The notes under the pieces: generated by a model
What the model saw: the letters and a program-made list of their open reading frames with translations, nothing else
Databases searched by the model: none
Told to the model about the DNA's origin: nothing
Shown here: positions 51,944-61,484 of the stretch, piece by piece
How the letters are laid out: every line of letters starts with the position of its first letter
How positions within the stretch are numbered: the first letter of the stretch is position 1
Made by a program: the position numbers and the translations under genes
Assembly: GCA_050633105.1 (NCBI GenBank)
Contig: JBOEFW010000015.1
Location: 9,908-73,907 of the forward strand
Reading direction: 5' to 3'
Length of the DNA: 64,000 nt
From: Aureispira sp050633105
GTDB lineage: Bacteria; Bacteroidota; Bacteroidia; Chitinophagales; Saprospiraceae

Positions 51944-52329
51944 GATTAAGGTGGGGTTTAGGAGAACAGTCTTTAGAGTATATGAAGTGAAAATAGAAGA
52001 AATTTAGCAATTTTCAATGTTCATTCTACGAAGAAAAGTAAAAGCTTCAACAGAAAAGCTTTGATCATTTTGTGTTTTTGCAAGAAAAAAACTTGGCAAG
52101 ATAATGCACTCGCTTATTTACTTTAATAAGTAATTTGTTTTAGATGAAAATATGTAAATGCAATCAATATGAATCACTATCAAGTAGGAGAGCATCAATG
52201 GAGCGAATTCTTTAAGGAGAATAGTATGTTGCTGTCTAGATGATTTTTCTATAAAGAAGCTTGATGTTAAGAATGTCCCTGAACATTTTTTCTAACACTC
52301 TTGAAGACAACCTAAATAAGAAGGAGAAA
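51944..52329. other. Intergenic region upstream of the OmpA-like pseudogene
   Basis: About 385 AT-rich bases. The lipoprotein gene promoter (leftward) should be here. I see no intact gene; traces of the pseudogene's original leader may lie near its right end. Confidence 0.45.
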
Positions 52330-52729
52330 GAATGCACTGCTATTACTATTAGTAGCTCTATTTATCTGGATTTTTGGAAGTATATGGCTGTATCATCAAT
52401 GTTGTTGTGGTTCCAATGAAAGGGCCGTCGCAACAACTTCTGTATCCAACGATCATTTGAACATTTAGGATGGCAGTTGTTTTTCAGCTATGGCTCCTTA
52501 AAGTAAATTTTGAAGAAGGGAAATCAACCTATACAAGGTCTCCAAAAGTGGAAATAGTTTTTGTTCAGACAGCTGCTTATTTGAATCAACATCTTGCCAA
52601 AATTCTAACCATTGAAACAGCTGCTATTGATGTAGAGAAAGTTTCTAGCCGCATCAAACGGGACGATTGAGTGAAGCAAGGGGAGTTGCACCAAAAAAAG
52701 CAAAACAAGGAAAAAAGGATAAGAAATAA
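52330..52729 (+). pseudogene. Decayed OmpA-family membrane protein gene
   Basis: Three short frames can be joined into one OmpA-family order. First is a membrane segment (ALLLLLVALFIWIFGSIWLYHQCCCGSN, in two halves) ending in a stop at about 52469. Next is a frame with KVNFEEGKS and VQTAAYLNQHLAKILTI, which matches the first strand and helix of an OmpA C-terminal domain, ending in DD and a stop at 52670. Third is a C-terminal fragment with APKKAKQGKKDKK, in another frame, ending at 52729. Several frameshifts and a missing initiator make it non-functional as written. A terminator follows. Family assignment is by eye. Confidence 0.55.
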
Positions 52730-53124
52730 CTTCTCCTTCTTATCACATTTTCAAAAGAGACTATTGAACCGTTCAAGGCCTCTTTTTTTGTCTAAAAATG
52801 ACAATGACTTGACCTTTTTTTGTTTTAAATGGTTTATTTAATCTCCTAGAGTTTTTGAAGGTGCCGTGTAAATACGCTTATTTTTTTTATAGAAAATAAT
52901 AGAAAGTACAAGTAAATGTTAAATTATTTTATTTTTGAATAGAAAAGCGTAACGTTTTAAAGATAATGTGCTAAATTTATAAATGCCCCTTCTCCGATTT
53001 TTTAAGGAAAAAACTCATGGACTAATAATTTAATCTAATACACGGCAGATGCTTTCTTACGATCTTAATAGTGAATACTTAGTTCCTTGTAGGTAGGCTA
53101 CTGCTCTAAATTTATCCTATCATT
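52730..53124. other. Intergenic region after the pseudogene
   Basis: About 395 bases, very AT-rich, with the terminator at 52753-52789. The promoter for the methylase-M28-Ycf48-like operon should lie near the right end, but no clear element was found. Confidence 0.45.
52753..52789 (+). terminator. Terminator after the OmpA-like pseudogene
   Basis: An outer 7-bp stem (52753-52759 with 52780-52786) and inner 5-bp stem, then T. It lies 24 bp after the pseudogene's last stop, supporting that a real gene once ended here. Confidence 0.55.
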
Positions 53125-53835
53125 ATGGCAGGAACATTATATTTGATTCCTACTCCTTTAACAGAAGGAGTACTTACTCCTTTGCCAGAAGAAACTTTAG
53201 CAATTGTTCGTCGATTGAAGGTTTTTGTAGTGGAAAGAGGGAAGACCGCAAGACAATTTATTAAGCAAACAGAAACGCCTATTCCTTTCGCAGAAATGAC
53301 GTTTTTTGAATTGAATAAGCGAACGAATGCGAGCGAATTACCAAGCTTTTTAAAGCCTGCTTTAGACGAGAACCAAGATATCGGCATTTTATCAGAGGCA
53401 GGTTGTCCAGGTATTGCAGATCCAGGGGCAGATTTGGTCAACTTAGCGCATCAACGTGGGCTTAACGTTGTTCCTCTTGTTGGGCCTTCTTCTATTTTAT
53501 TGGCATTGATGGCTTCAGGGCTTAATGGGCAACAATTTGCTTTTCATGGCTACCTCCCCATTAAAAACCCCAATCGCAAAAAGGCCTTACAAGACTTGGA
53601 GCGGCAATCCAAAAAACAGCGTCAAACTCAAATTTTCATAGAAACGCCTTATCGAAATGATGGCTTGATTTCAGATATGCTTTCCGCACTGAATGGCCAG
53701 ACAAAATTGTGTGTTGCAGCAGACTTGACCGCTCCTGATGCTTACATAAAAACCAAAACAATATTAAACTGGAAGCGACAAGCTCCACCAAGATTGCATA
53801 AACGTCCAGCTATTTTCTTAATTTTAGCCTCTTAA
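53125..53835 (+). CDS. RsmI-family SAM-dependent methyltransferase
   Basis: A 236-residue protein of the tetrapyrrole-methylase (class III) fold. The N-terminal LYLIPTPL motif, the SEAGCPGIADPGADLV loop and VVPLVGPSSILLALMASGL match RsmI-type 16S rRNA 2'-O-methyltransferases. It is shorter than classical RsmI, and it lacks the usual NLEDIT after the first strand. Bacteroidota often carry this as a paralogue of RsmI, so I leave the symbol empty. Its start opens a three-gene cluster with the M28 peptidase and a Ycf48-like lipoprotein. Confidence 0.85.
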   Translation: MAGTLYLIPTPLTEGVLTPLPEETLAIVRRLKVFVVERGKTARQFIKQTETPIPFAEMTFFELNKRTNASELPSFLKPALDENQDIGILSEAGCPGIADPGADLVNLAHQRGLNVVPLVGPSSILLALMASGLNGQQFAFHGYLPIKNPNRKKALQDLERQSKKQRQTQIFIETPYRNDGLISDMLSALNGQTKLCVAADLTAPDAYIKTKTILNWKRQAPPRLHKRPAIFLILAS

Positions 53836-53877
53836 GAACTCTTGTTACAGAGTACTACATCATTAGATATTATAATT

Positions 53878-55284
53878 ATGACACGTTTATACTGCTGTTT
53901 CCTTTTGTGCTACTGCCTTTTGGGAGGACAAAATTTACAAGCGCAAACCTTGGATGAAGATGCTGAAATCAACTACATTCAAGGACTTTATAACAATATT
54001 CTAACAGAGAGCCCAGCCTATGATTGGTTGCACTATTTGTGTAAGAATATTGGAGGACGTGTTGGAGGCTCTCCTGAATATGCTGCAGCCGTTTCCTATA
54101 CCAGCCATATGTTAGACAGCATTGGTTGTGATACGGTCTGGACACAACCTGTTGAAGTGCCTTATTGGCGTCGTGGTTCTATAGAGAAAGCTCGTATTGT
54201 GAATTCTAAGCAATTGGGAAACGTAGAGTTAGCAGTTACGGCTTTGGGTTTCTCTGGCGGGACGGATGCTTTAGGAATTACAGGAGAAGTAGTAGAAGTG
54301 TCTAATTTTGAAGAGTTAAAAGCGTTGGGAACGAAGAACATTGCGGGTAAAATTGTTTTTTACAATCGTCCAATGGATGTAACACGTCTCAATACCTTTT
54401 ATGCTTATGGAGCAGCGGTAAATCAACGCAGTTCTGGCCCGCGCAAAGCTGCTGAGCTTGGCGCAATAGGAACGATTGTACGTTCCATGACGGTCAAACA
54501 AGATAATGTGCCTCATACAGGTGTCACTTCTTTTAAGAACCAAACACCAATCCCTGCGGTGGGTATTGGTTTGGATGATGCCGATTTATTGAGTGCTTTG
54601 ATTGATAAAGAAGGAACTGTGTCTGTTAATATACAGTTGAATTGCCAACATATGGGGCAAAGAATGGCACACACTGTTGTCGGTGAAATTCGTGGCAGCG
54701 AAAAACCTGATGAAATTATTTTAGTGGGCGGACACTTAGATTCTTGGGATTTAGGGGAAGGCGCCCACGATGATGGAGCAGGATGTGTGCAAGCGATGGA
54801 AGTCTTGCATTTGTTTCGACGTATGGGCATCCGACCTAAGCATACGGTGCGTTGTGTTTTATTTGCGAATGAAGAAAATGGTTTGTTTGGGGCAACGGAA
54901 TACGCGAAGCAGGCCCGCGCTAAAGGCGAAAAACATATTGCAGCAATTGAATCCGATGCAGGAGGACATGTTCCTGTTGGATTTAGAATGGATGCAGCAG
55001 AGAATATTTCCAAAGCGAGTTATGCGCAAGTGGCCCAGTGGCGTACTATTTTTGCCTCTGTAGGCGTTTGGGATATACAGGCTGGTGGCTCTGCTGCCGA
55101 TATTTCTCGTTTAAAGGATCAAGGAACCGTCTTATTTGGTTATCGTCCTGATAGCCAGCGTTATTTTGATTACCACCATTCTAAGAAAGATGTGTTTGAA
55201 AATGTTCACCGTCGTGAATTGTTATTGGGTGGTGGAGCAATGGCTGCTTTGGTTTATATGTTAGACAAATATGGTGTTAAATAA
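53878..55284 (+). CDS. M28 family peptidase (carboxypeptidase Q-like)
   Basis: A 468-residue exported zinc exopeptidase. I start it at 53878, where MTRLYCCFLLCYCLLGGQNLQA forms a signal peptide; the frame is open 12 codons further back. A PA-domain-like insertion (residues 130-230, GKIVFYNRPMD) precedes the metal site. Zinc ligands are visible: His and Asp in GGHLDSWD and GAHDDGAG, and the Glu-Glu pair in FANEENGLFG. A later Asp (ESDAGG) and a His near the C-terminus (YHHSKKD) complete the set. It probably removes terminal residues from peptides in the periplasm. The lipoprotein gene starts at its stop codon. Confidence 0.92.
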   Translation: MTRLYCCFLLCYCLLGGQNLQAQTLDEDAEINYIQGLYNNILTESPAYDWLHYLCKNIGGRVGGSPEYAAAVSYTSHMLDSIGCDTVWTQPVEVPYWRRGSIEKARIVNSKQLGNVELAVTALGFSGGTDALGITGEVVEVSNFEELKALGTKNIAGKIVFYNRPMDVTRLNTFYAYGAAVNQRSSGPRKAAELGAIGTIVRSMTVKQDNVPHTGVTSFKNQTPIPAVGIGLDDADLLSALIDKEGTVSVNIQLNCQHMGQRMAHTVVGEIRGSEKPDEIILVGGHLDSWDLGEGAHDDGAGCVQAMEVLHLFRRMGIRPKHTVRCVLFANEENGLFGATEYAKQARAKGEKHIAAIESDAGGHVPVGFRMDAAENISKASYAQVAQWRTIFASVGVWDIQAGGSAADISRLKDQGTVLFGYRPDSQRYFDYHHSKKDVFENVHRRELLLGGGAMAALVYMLDKYGVK

Positions 55285-56249
55285 TGAGTAAGCAACCTTT
55301 ATATTACCTCTTACTGTTGTGTTTGTGGACAAGCTGTGCACAAGAAGAGCTTTCCTATCCGATAAAGGAGCAGCAGTTACCAACAGATTTAACCTTAACC
55401 GATGCCTATTTCTTAGACGATCAACAAGGCTTTGTTAGTGCAGGTAATATTTTTACCAATGGTCTGGTCTTCCAAACAACAAATAGTGGGCAGACTTGGA
55501 CGGTATTAGATAGTTTCAATCAAGGAGTGCATAGTTTATCTTTATCCTATAATGGTCAAGATCTTTTGATTGGGGAAGCGGGGCAATTGTTACACCAACA
55601 GAGCTTACCTATGAATGGTAAAAATACTAGAAGAGTAGACGCAGGCTGGTGGTCTTGGCACAGTCAAATTTCTTTAGCAAATGGCAATGTTTTGTTAGTT
55701 GGCGGTGAAAACTTTGGCCGTGGCTTCGTACATACTTACAATTCTAACACGAATACCTTTACTCTTACCGATACTTTTAACCATGAGTTGAGAGAAATTA
55801 TACAAACACCCGATGGTACAATTCACGCTGCGGGGTATGGTTTAGTGTTGCGCTCTACGAATGAGGGACAAGACTGGGAAGTTAGCCGCTTACAAGGCGA
55901 TTTCTTCCGAGGGATCGATTTTCCTAGCGATGATGTAGGTTATGTGGTAGGGGAATATGGTACCGTTTATAAAACAACAGATGGAGGGATTAATTGGACG
56001 AATTGCCGAGCAGGCAACAGTTTATTTGCCAATCCTGATAAATTGTTAAGAGACATTGCTTTTGTAGATGAGAACACTGGATTTTTGGTGGGAACAGGCA
56101 GTCTAGTTCTTCGAACAACAGATGGGGGAAAGACTTGGAAAAAAGCCAGCAATTTGGACTTTAAAACAGATTATCAGAAGATAGAAATTTTTGATAAGGT
56201 GGCTTATCTAATGGGGCATTATGGGCAGTTGTTTCGGGTGAACCTTTAG
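55284..56249 (+). CDS. Ycf48-like beta-propeller lipoprotein
   Basis: A 321-residue lipoprotein with the lipobox in LLCLWTSC. Repeats of the BNR/Ycf48 type form a propeller: VFQTTNSGQTWTVL, LRSTNEGQDWEV, YKTTDGGINWTN and LRTTDGGKTWKKA. Ycf48-like proteins help assemble photosystem II in phototrophs; outside them the role is unknown, and nothing here points to photosynthesis. Its ATG overlaps the M28 stop (TAATG), so translation is likely coupled and the two proteins may work together at the outer membrane. Confidence 0.86.
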   Translation: MSKQPLYYLLLLCLWTSCAQEELSYPIKEQQLPTDLTLTDAYFLDDQQGFVSAGNIFTNGLVFQTTNSGQTWTVLDSFNQGVHSLSLSYNGQDLLIGEAGQLLHQQSLPMNGKNTRRVDAGWWSWHSQISLANGNVLLVGGENFGRGFVHTYNSNTNTFTLTDTFNHELREIIQTPDGTIHAAGYGLVLRSTNEGQDWEVSRLQGDFFRGIDFPSDDVGYVVGEYGTVYKTTDGGINWTNCRAGNSLFANPDKLLRDIAFVDENTGFLVGTGSLVLRTTDGGKTWKKASNLDFKTDYQKIEIFDKVAYLMGHYGQLFRVNL

Positions 56250-56354
56250 TGGTGAATGAGAATGTTGTCCAAGTGCTGTGTATGACGCTAAAAGGAGCAT
56301 GGCATCAATCTTGCATTTTTTTTGGTAGTTTTGACAAAACAATTGAATCAAATT

Positions 56355-57938
56355 ATGAGAAAGAGGCCCCGTTTTTTATTGGCAATCCTATGGATAGGTA
56401 CTAGTTTATGTGGCTACAGTTCAACTGTACAAGCCCAATTATTACCACTAGAAACCCTAGAAAAAGAATCTGTTTGTTACTCCATTGACCGAGCAGCTAG
56501 GAATCCTGAGAAAATAATGCGCTTGCAAGTGCTGCGCCGCGCTTATAGTTTTCCAACAGCTATTTCTCACCTAGCACCTTTACAGTGGCTAACGATGAAC
56601 CATACCTTGGTAGAGCAAATTCCTGCTCGAATTGCGAATTTACAACAGTTACAAGTCCTAGAGTTGAGAGGCAACAAACTCAAAGTATTGCCTGATGCAA
56701 TTGGACAGCTCCACGCTTTAAAGCGCCTAGATGCTTCCAAAAATTACTTAACCCATCTACCTGAACTAGATTCCTTGCCTGCTCTAGAGTGGTTGTTATT
56801 GGGCAAGAATGAGCGTTTAGATAGTTTACCAAGCAGTGTTTTTACACGAACTCAACTACAGCGACTAGATGTTAGTCGAGTCAAATTATTGTACTTGCCA
56901 AGCAGTATTGGACAATTAAAAAGGTTAACGGAGTTGGATGTCAGTGGAAATAAGTTGACGAGGTTGCCTGCGACGATAGGAGCATTACAACAACTTCAAG
57001 AATTACGGATAGGTGATAATCCTCTAGACCAACCAGCGAGCATTGCTTCTTGGTTAGAGCAATTGCCACAATTGATGGAGTTAGATATTGCTGTTTTGGA
57101 GCTTAAAAAATTGCCTATAGCCGTTACAAAAATGAAGCAACTTCAGGAATTAGATGCAAGTTTGAATGCATTTAAAAAACTGCCAAGGTCTTTATGGGAA
57201 ATGAACTCTTTGCAAGTATTGGATTTAGGAGCCAATCAGATAGACAGCATCCCTGCTGCCTTGGGGCAACTTACGCAATTACAAGAATTAAGTTTAGAGC
57301 GCAATGAATTTACCAATTTGCCTGCTTCTATTGGGCAACTTCAACAATTGCGCCTACTAAAAATAGGCGTCAATCGCCTGCCTAGTTTGCCCAATGAATT
57401 GGGCGAATTAAAGCAATTGGAGAAATTATATATAGGGAATGCAGGCCTTCGTCGCTTGCCTAGCAGCATCAAAAAACTACAAGCCTTGAAAGAATTACAC
57501 ATAGGTTTTAATAAATATTGGCAAGCCAATAAAGATGCGGCTGCCTTGGGGCAATTGGGCCAATTGGAACGTCTAGAGATGAATGAAAGTCGCCACAAGA
57601 GCGTTTCTGCTGCTTTCTGTCAATTGCCACAATTGAAAATATGGAATTTGAGAGACAATGAATTGCGTCAATTGCCCACAGAGATAGGACAGTTAACAAC
57701 TTTGGAGCGTTTGGATTTGAGGTATAATAATTTGACAAGTTTGCCAGAAAGTATTGGGAGTTTAACTCATTTAACTCATCTGAACTTAGGGTATAATAAA
57801 CTAAAAACATTGCCTTCTTCGATTCAACAGTTAAGCAATCTGAAAGAATTAAGACTAGAGCGCAATCAATTATCAGAAGAAGCACAAGCGCAGATTAAAG
57901 CATGGTTGCCTAATACTCGAATAATTTTCAGGCACTAA
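56355..57938 (+). CDS. Exported leucine-rich-repeat protein, 23-residue repeats
   Basis: A 527-residue protein with a signal peptide (MRKRPRFLLAILWIGTSLCG) starting at the ATG at 56355. About 18 repeats of 23 residues follow the bacterial LRR pattern LPxxIGxLxxLxxLDLxxNxL (for example LPATIGALQQLQELRIGDNPL). It contains no kinase, GTPase or C-terminal secretion domain. The repeats are diverged at the DNA level, unlike those of the 26.1-kb LRR gene, so they are older. Such proteins usually bind protein ligands. It has its own terminator. Confidence 0.87.
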   Translation: MRKRPRFLLAILWIGTSLCGYSSTVQAQLLPLETLEKESVCYSIDRAARNPEKIMRLQVLRRAYSFPTAISHLAPLQWLTMNHTLVEQIPARIANLQQLQVLELRGNKLKVLPDAIGQLHALKRLDASKNYLTHLPELDSLPALEWLLLGKNERLDSLPSSVFTRTQLQRLDVSRVKLLYLPSSIGQLKRLTELDVSGNKLTRLPATIGALQQLQELRIGDNPLDQPASIASWLEQLPQLMELDIAVLELKKLPIAVTKMKQLQELDASLNAFKKLPRSLWEMNSLQVLDLGANQIDSIPAALGQLTQLQELSLERNEFTNLPASIGQLQQLRLLKIGVNRLPSLPNELGELKQLEKLYIGNAGLRRLPSSIKKLQALKELHIGFNKYWQANKDAAALGQLGQLERLEMNESRHKSVSAAFCQLPQLKIWNLRDNELRQLPTEIGQLTTLERLDLRYNNLTSLPESIGSLTHLTHLNLGYNKLKTLPSSIQQLSNLKELRLERNQLSEEAQAQIKAWLPNTRIIFRH

Positions 57939-58037
57939 CCTTCTTTTTTGTTGTGATAAAATACTTTTTTGCACTAAAATAGATTCCTTATAGTTTGCTC
58001 TAATACTAAACTTTTAGGAAGATAACCTGTTTCTTTG

Positions 58038-58077
58038 CAAGCACTACTTGTTTTACAAGTGGTGCTTGTTCATTTTT
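58038..58077 (+). terminator. Intrinsic terminator of the 23-residue LRR gene
   Basis: A 14-bp stem (58038-58051 with 58055-58068, one G-T pair) and a T-rich tail. It lies 100 bp past the LRR stop and just before aroA. Confidence 0.65.
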
Positions 58078-58101
58078 GTCGATTCAACCCACCTTATCAT
58101 T

Positions 58102-59316
58102 ATGCCTTTAGCAGAACAACTTATACAAGGAGAAATCACCCTCAATGGCTCCAAAAGCATCAGTAATAGAATTCTAATTATTCAAGCGCTCTTAGGAGAA
58201 GACTTAGAGGTCAGTAATCTTTCAAATGCAAAGGATACGCAGGTCTTGGAAGCGATGTTGCATAAATTACATGAACCGATTCTAGATGCAGGAGAAGCGG
58301 GAACTGCTTATCGTTTTATGACGGCTTATCTAGCATTGAAAGGAGATAACCATGTACTCATGGGAACAAAAAGAATGTGCGAACGTCCGATAGGAATGCT
58401 AGCGGATGCTCTTAATGAGTTGGGAGCGAATATACAATATGTTGGTAAAGTTGGTTATCCTCCTTTGCAAATGAAAGAGCATGATTTGGAATCTTGGAAA
58501 ACACGCATTCATTTAGGTGCACATATTAGTAGCCAGTTTACGTCAGCTCTGCTATTAATTGCTCCTGCTCTTCCCAAAGGATTGGAATTGATCTTGGAGG
58601 GTAAAATTATCTCTCGCCCTTATATCCAAATGACACTTAATTTAATGGAAGCGTTTGGCATCGTAAGTTTGTGGCATAAAGACATTATTAAGGTTCCTAA
58701 CCAAGCGTATGAAGCAAAGCCTTTTGTGGTAGAAGCAGATTGGTCAGCAGCATCCTATTATTATGCTTTGGTCGCATTTTCTGAAGCGGCCAACTTGCAA
58801 TTGAATGGTTTGCAAGAACGCTCTGTACAGGGAGATGCGGTGTTGGTGGATATTATGAAACAGTTTGGTGTGGAGAGTATTTTTAATGAAAAAGGAGTAA
58901 TGTTGCACAAAGAACCTTCTGGCATAGATTCGTTTGAGTACGACTTTTCAGATTGTCCTGATTTGGCGCAAACGCTTGCGGTCGTCTGTGCTGGGCTTAA
59001 TATCTCTGCTCACTTTACTGGTTTAGAAACCCTGACGATTAAGGAAACCGATCGCATTCATGCCATCAAAACAGAGCTAGAAAAGATGGGAGCGGTGGTC
59101 AATGCCACAGCAGATACCTTATCCATCAAAAAAGGAATTACTAATAAACAGCAAAAAGCGCATATTCTCACTTATGACGATCATCGAATGGCGATGGCTT
59201 TTGCTCCGCTTACACTCTTATTGGAGCGGGTTACAATAGAAGATAAAGGTGTTGTTCGAAAATCTTATCCTGATTTTTGGCAAGATCTTGAAAGTTTAGG
59301 TTTGACAGGTTTCTAA
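58102..59316 (+). CDS. aroA: 3-phosphoshikimate 1-carboxyvinyltransferase (EPSP synthase)
   Basis: Transfers enolpyruvyl from phosphoenolpyruvate to shikimate 3-phosphate in the shikimate pathway. The protein has 404 residues starting at 58102; an upstream in-frame ATG at 58048 overlaps the terminator hairpin and is unlikely. Motifs are LNGSKSISNRILI, AGTAYRFMTAYLAL, a KETDRIHAIKTEL loop and DDHRMAMAFAPL. The second motif reads GTAYRF where class I enzymes have GTAMRP, so binding-loop detail differs. The enzyme is cytoplasmic, and the gene stands alone. Confidence 0.95.
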   Translation: MPLAEQLIQGEITLNGSKSISNRILIIQALLGEDLEVSNLSNAKDTQVLEAMLHKLHEPILDAGEAGTAYRFMTAYLALKGDNHVLMGTKRMCERPIGMLADALNELGANIQYVGKVGYPPLQMKEHDLESWKTRIHLGAHISSQFTSALLLIAPALPKGLELILEGKIISRPYIQMTLNLMEAFGIVSLWHKDIIKVPNQAYEAKPFVVEADWSAASYYYALVAFSEAANLQLNGLQERSVQGDAVLVDIMKQFGVESIFNEKGVMLHKEPSGIDSFEYDFSDCPDLAQTLAVVCAGLNISAHFTGLETLTIKETDRIHAIKTELEKMGAVVNATADTLSIKKGITNKQQKAHILTYDDHRMAMAFAPLTLLLERVTIEDKGVVRKSYPDFWQDLESLGLTGF

Positions 59317-59338
59317 CGTTCTTTAAAGTTGTCGTCTT

Positions 59339-59376
59339 AAAATTGGTAGGAAAGTATTTTTCTACCAATTTTTATT
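59339..59376 (+). terminator. Intrinsic terminator of aroA
   Basis: An 11-bp perfect stem (59339-59349 with 59362-59372) that extends through weaker pairs to a 4-base loop, followed by T-rich sequence. It lies 22 bp past the aroA stop. Confidence 0.8.
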
Positions 59377-59510
59377 TTGTAGCAGTCCCCCATTGTTTAT
59401 TATTCAAACTCTGTTGTCTTTTGTGTATCTTCGTTTCTATAATTCATAGAATTCCCCCCCTTATCACATAAAAAAAACTGTATTTAAAGTACTTTGATAG
59501 AAAGTAGCGC

Positions 59511-61463
59511 ATGATGAAGTATATATACATAGTAGCCTTGATGCTTTTTGGTTGGACAATTAATAACTTACAAGCACAACCACAAGAGTTTGTTGATAGT
59601 CTAATGACTGCGTTTGAAGAGGAACAAGATTCTTTTCAGAAGTCAAACTATGCCTATCAAATTGCGACGGCTCATAGGAATAGTGATCCTAAAAAGGGAT
59701 TGGAGTATACTAAAATTGCAATGGGGTTGGTTCCTGAGGATAGTGTTGTTCAATTGGCACAGAGTTATAACATGATAGGGATTACCTATGCTCAAATTTA
59801 TCCTGATTCTTTGTTGGTTTCTATTGATTATTTTAAACGAGCAGCTGTTATTTTTGAAGCGAACGGGTATGTAAATCATGTCGGGAATGCCTATACAAAC
59901 ATAGCGCAAGCCTATACACTTCTAAAGGATTATGAAAAAGCGATAAAGACGCTTTATAAAGCGCAGAAACTATATGAGGAAGCAAAGAGCTATGAAAACC
60001 TTGGGACAATATATGATGTGTTGGTAAATATAAATTTTAAACAGCAGGATTATGAAAAAGGAGTAGCGAATGCAAATAAGTACTTCAGTTTTTTATTGAC
60101 TCAGGCAAGGTTAGACAGCACATTGTTGATAAGAAGCCCCCATTTGCTTGCTTTAGCACAACACAATTTAGGTTTAGGTTATCTCAAGGTGAGAAATTTA
60201 GATAGTGCGGAACATCATTTATTAGCCTGTCTAGAGAAATTTGAAGAATTGAAGTATGAAAATTTCATTGGAAAGGTATCTATCAGTTTAGCAGATACGT
60301 ATCTATTCAAAGAAGAGTTGGAGTTAGCACGTAAATATTTGATCCAAGGATTGGCTATAGAGGAATATTTTCAGACGACTAAACAGAAAATGGATGCAAA
60401 AAATACACTAGCTAATTTATACCACAAATTAGGACAATATGATAAGAGTATTGTGGTGCATCAGGAAGTTTTGGACGTAGCGCAGGAAGAAGGGTATTTA
60501 GGGATGGAGTTAATGGCGTTGCAGTCCATGGCCGAGAGTTATGAACAGAAAGGAAATAAGGCAAAAGCGTATGACTTGCTGCGACAAGCGTATCCATTGA
60601 GGGATTCTATTATGGATAAAGATAGAGATCAAGCAATAGAAGATTTAGAGGTTAAATACGCTACTCAATACGAATCAGAAAAAAAGGAACGAGAAAATTT
60701 ATTGCTTAGCCAAAAATTAGATATTCAAACACTAAGGGCGACCAATAGAGAGCAATTAGTTTATGGTATATTGGGATTGTTGTTTTTAATTGTTGTTATT
60801 TCCGTTTTAGTTATTCGCCAGAACAAAATTGAGGCAACCAGAAGAATGCAGCAACTGAATTATCGTTTATTACTCAATCAAATGTCGCCACATTTCATTT
60901 TTAATGCCTTAACAGCGATTCAAAGTTTTGTGTATAGAAATGATCCAAGGAAGGCGGGGAAGTATCTTTCTTCTTTTGCTAAATTGATGCGCGCGATCTT
61001 AGAAAACTCTAGGACAGAGTATATCCTTTTATCAAAAGAATTGCAATGGCTAGATAACTATTTGGGATTGCAAGCGTTGCGTTTTAATAATAAGTTTGAA
61101 TATGAAGTAGAGATAGATGAAGCGCTGGATGTTGATGGAATTTTGCTACCTCCTATGTTGACACAGCCTTTTATTGAAAATGCTATCGAACATGGCATCA
61201 AAGACTTAGAAGTTAAAGGGATCTTAACCATTCAATTTGACCTAGAAGATGGGCAGTTAGTGGTGCAAATCAAAGATAATGGAGTGGGTTTTGATACGGA
61301 ACAAACTCAAAAGTCCAATCATATTTCTTTGGCAACCAAAATTACAAAAGAACGCCTTAGTTTTTTAAATCAAGGCAACAATAAAAAAATAGATTTTAAT
61401 ATTTCTAGCATTCCTAATATGGGAACGGCTGTTTCCTTTTCTATTCCAGTTCAATACAGTTAA
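59511..61463 (+). CDS. TPR-containing LytS-type sensor histidine kinase
   Basis: A 650-residue kinase. It has a signal peptide (MMKYIYIVALMLFGWTINNLQA), then about six TPR repeats in the exported region (residues 30-390), one membrane helix (LVYGILGLLFLIVVISVLVI) and a His_kinase domain. The phospho-acceptor is His in NQMSPHFIFNALTAIQSF. The ATPase end has PPMLTQPFIENAIEHGIKDL and DNGVGFD. The architecture is typical of Bacteroidota two-component systems that pair with LytTR regulators. The TPR part would sense a protein or peptide outside the inner membrane. The regulator gene follows after 21 bp. Confidence 0.93.
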   Translation: MMKYIYIVALMLFGWTINNLQAQPQEFVDSLMTAFEEEQDSFQKSNYAYQIATAHRNSDPKKGLEYTKIAMGLVPEDSVVQLAQSYNMIGITYAQIYPDSLLVSIDYFKRAAVIFEANGYVNHVGNAYTNIAQAYTLLKDYEKAIKTLYKAQKLYEEAKSYENLGTIYDVLVNINFKQQDYEKGVANANKYFSFLLTQARLDSTLLIRSPHLLALAQHNLGLGYLKVRNLDSAEHHLLACLEKFEELKYENFIGKVSISLADTYLFKEELELARKYLIQGLAIEEYFQTTKQKMDAKNTLANLYHKLGQYDKSIVVHQEVLDVAQEEGYLGMELMALQSMAESYEQKGNKAKAYDLLRQAYPLRDSIMDKDRDQAIEDLEVKYATQYESEKKERENLLLSQKLDIQTLRATNREQLVYGILGLLFLIVVISVLVIRQNKIEATRRMQQLNYRLLLNQMSPHFIFNALTAIQSFVYRNDPRKAGKYLSSFAKLMRAILENSRTEYILLSKELQWLDNYLGLQALRFNNKFEYEVEIDEALDVDGILLPPMLTQPFIENAIEHGIKDLEVKGILTIQFDLEDGQLVVQIKDNGVGFDTEQTQKSNHISLATKITKERLSFLNQGNNKKIDFNISSIPNMGTAVSFSIPVQYS

Positions 61464-61484
61464 CAAAGCTCAAAAAACAACCAG

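Noticed and set aside
52470..52670. A complete 66-codon gene
   Set aside because: Its sequence matches the middle of an OmpA domain, and matching pieces before and after lie in other frames, so it is a fragment of a pseudogene.
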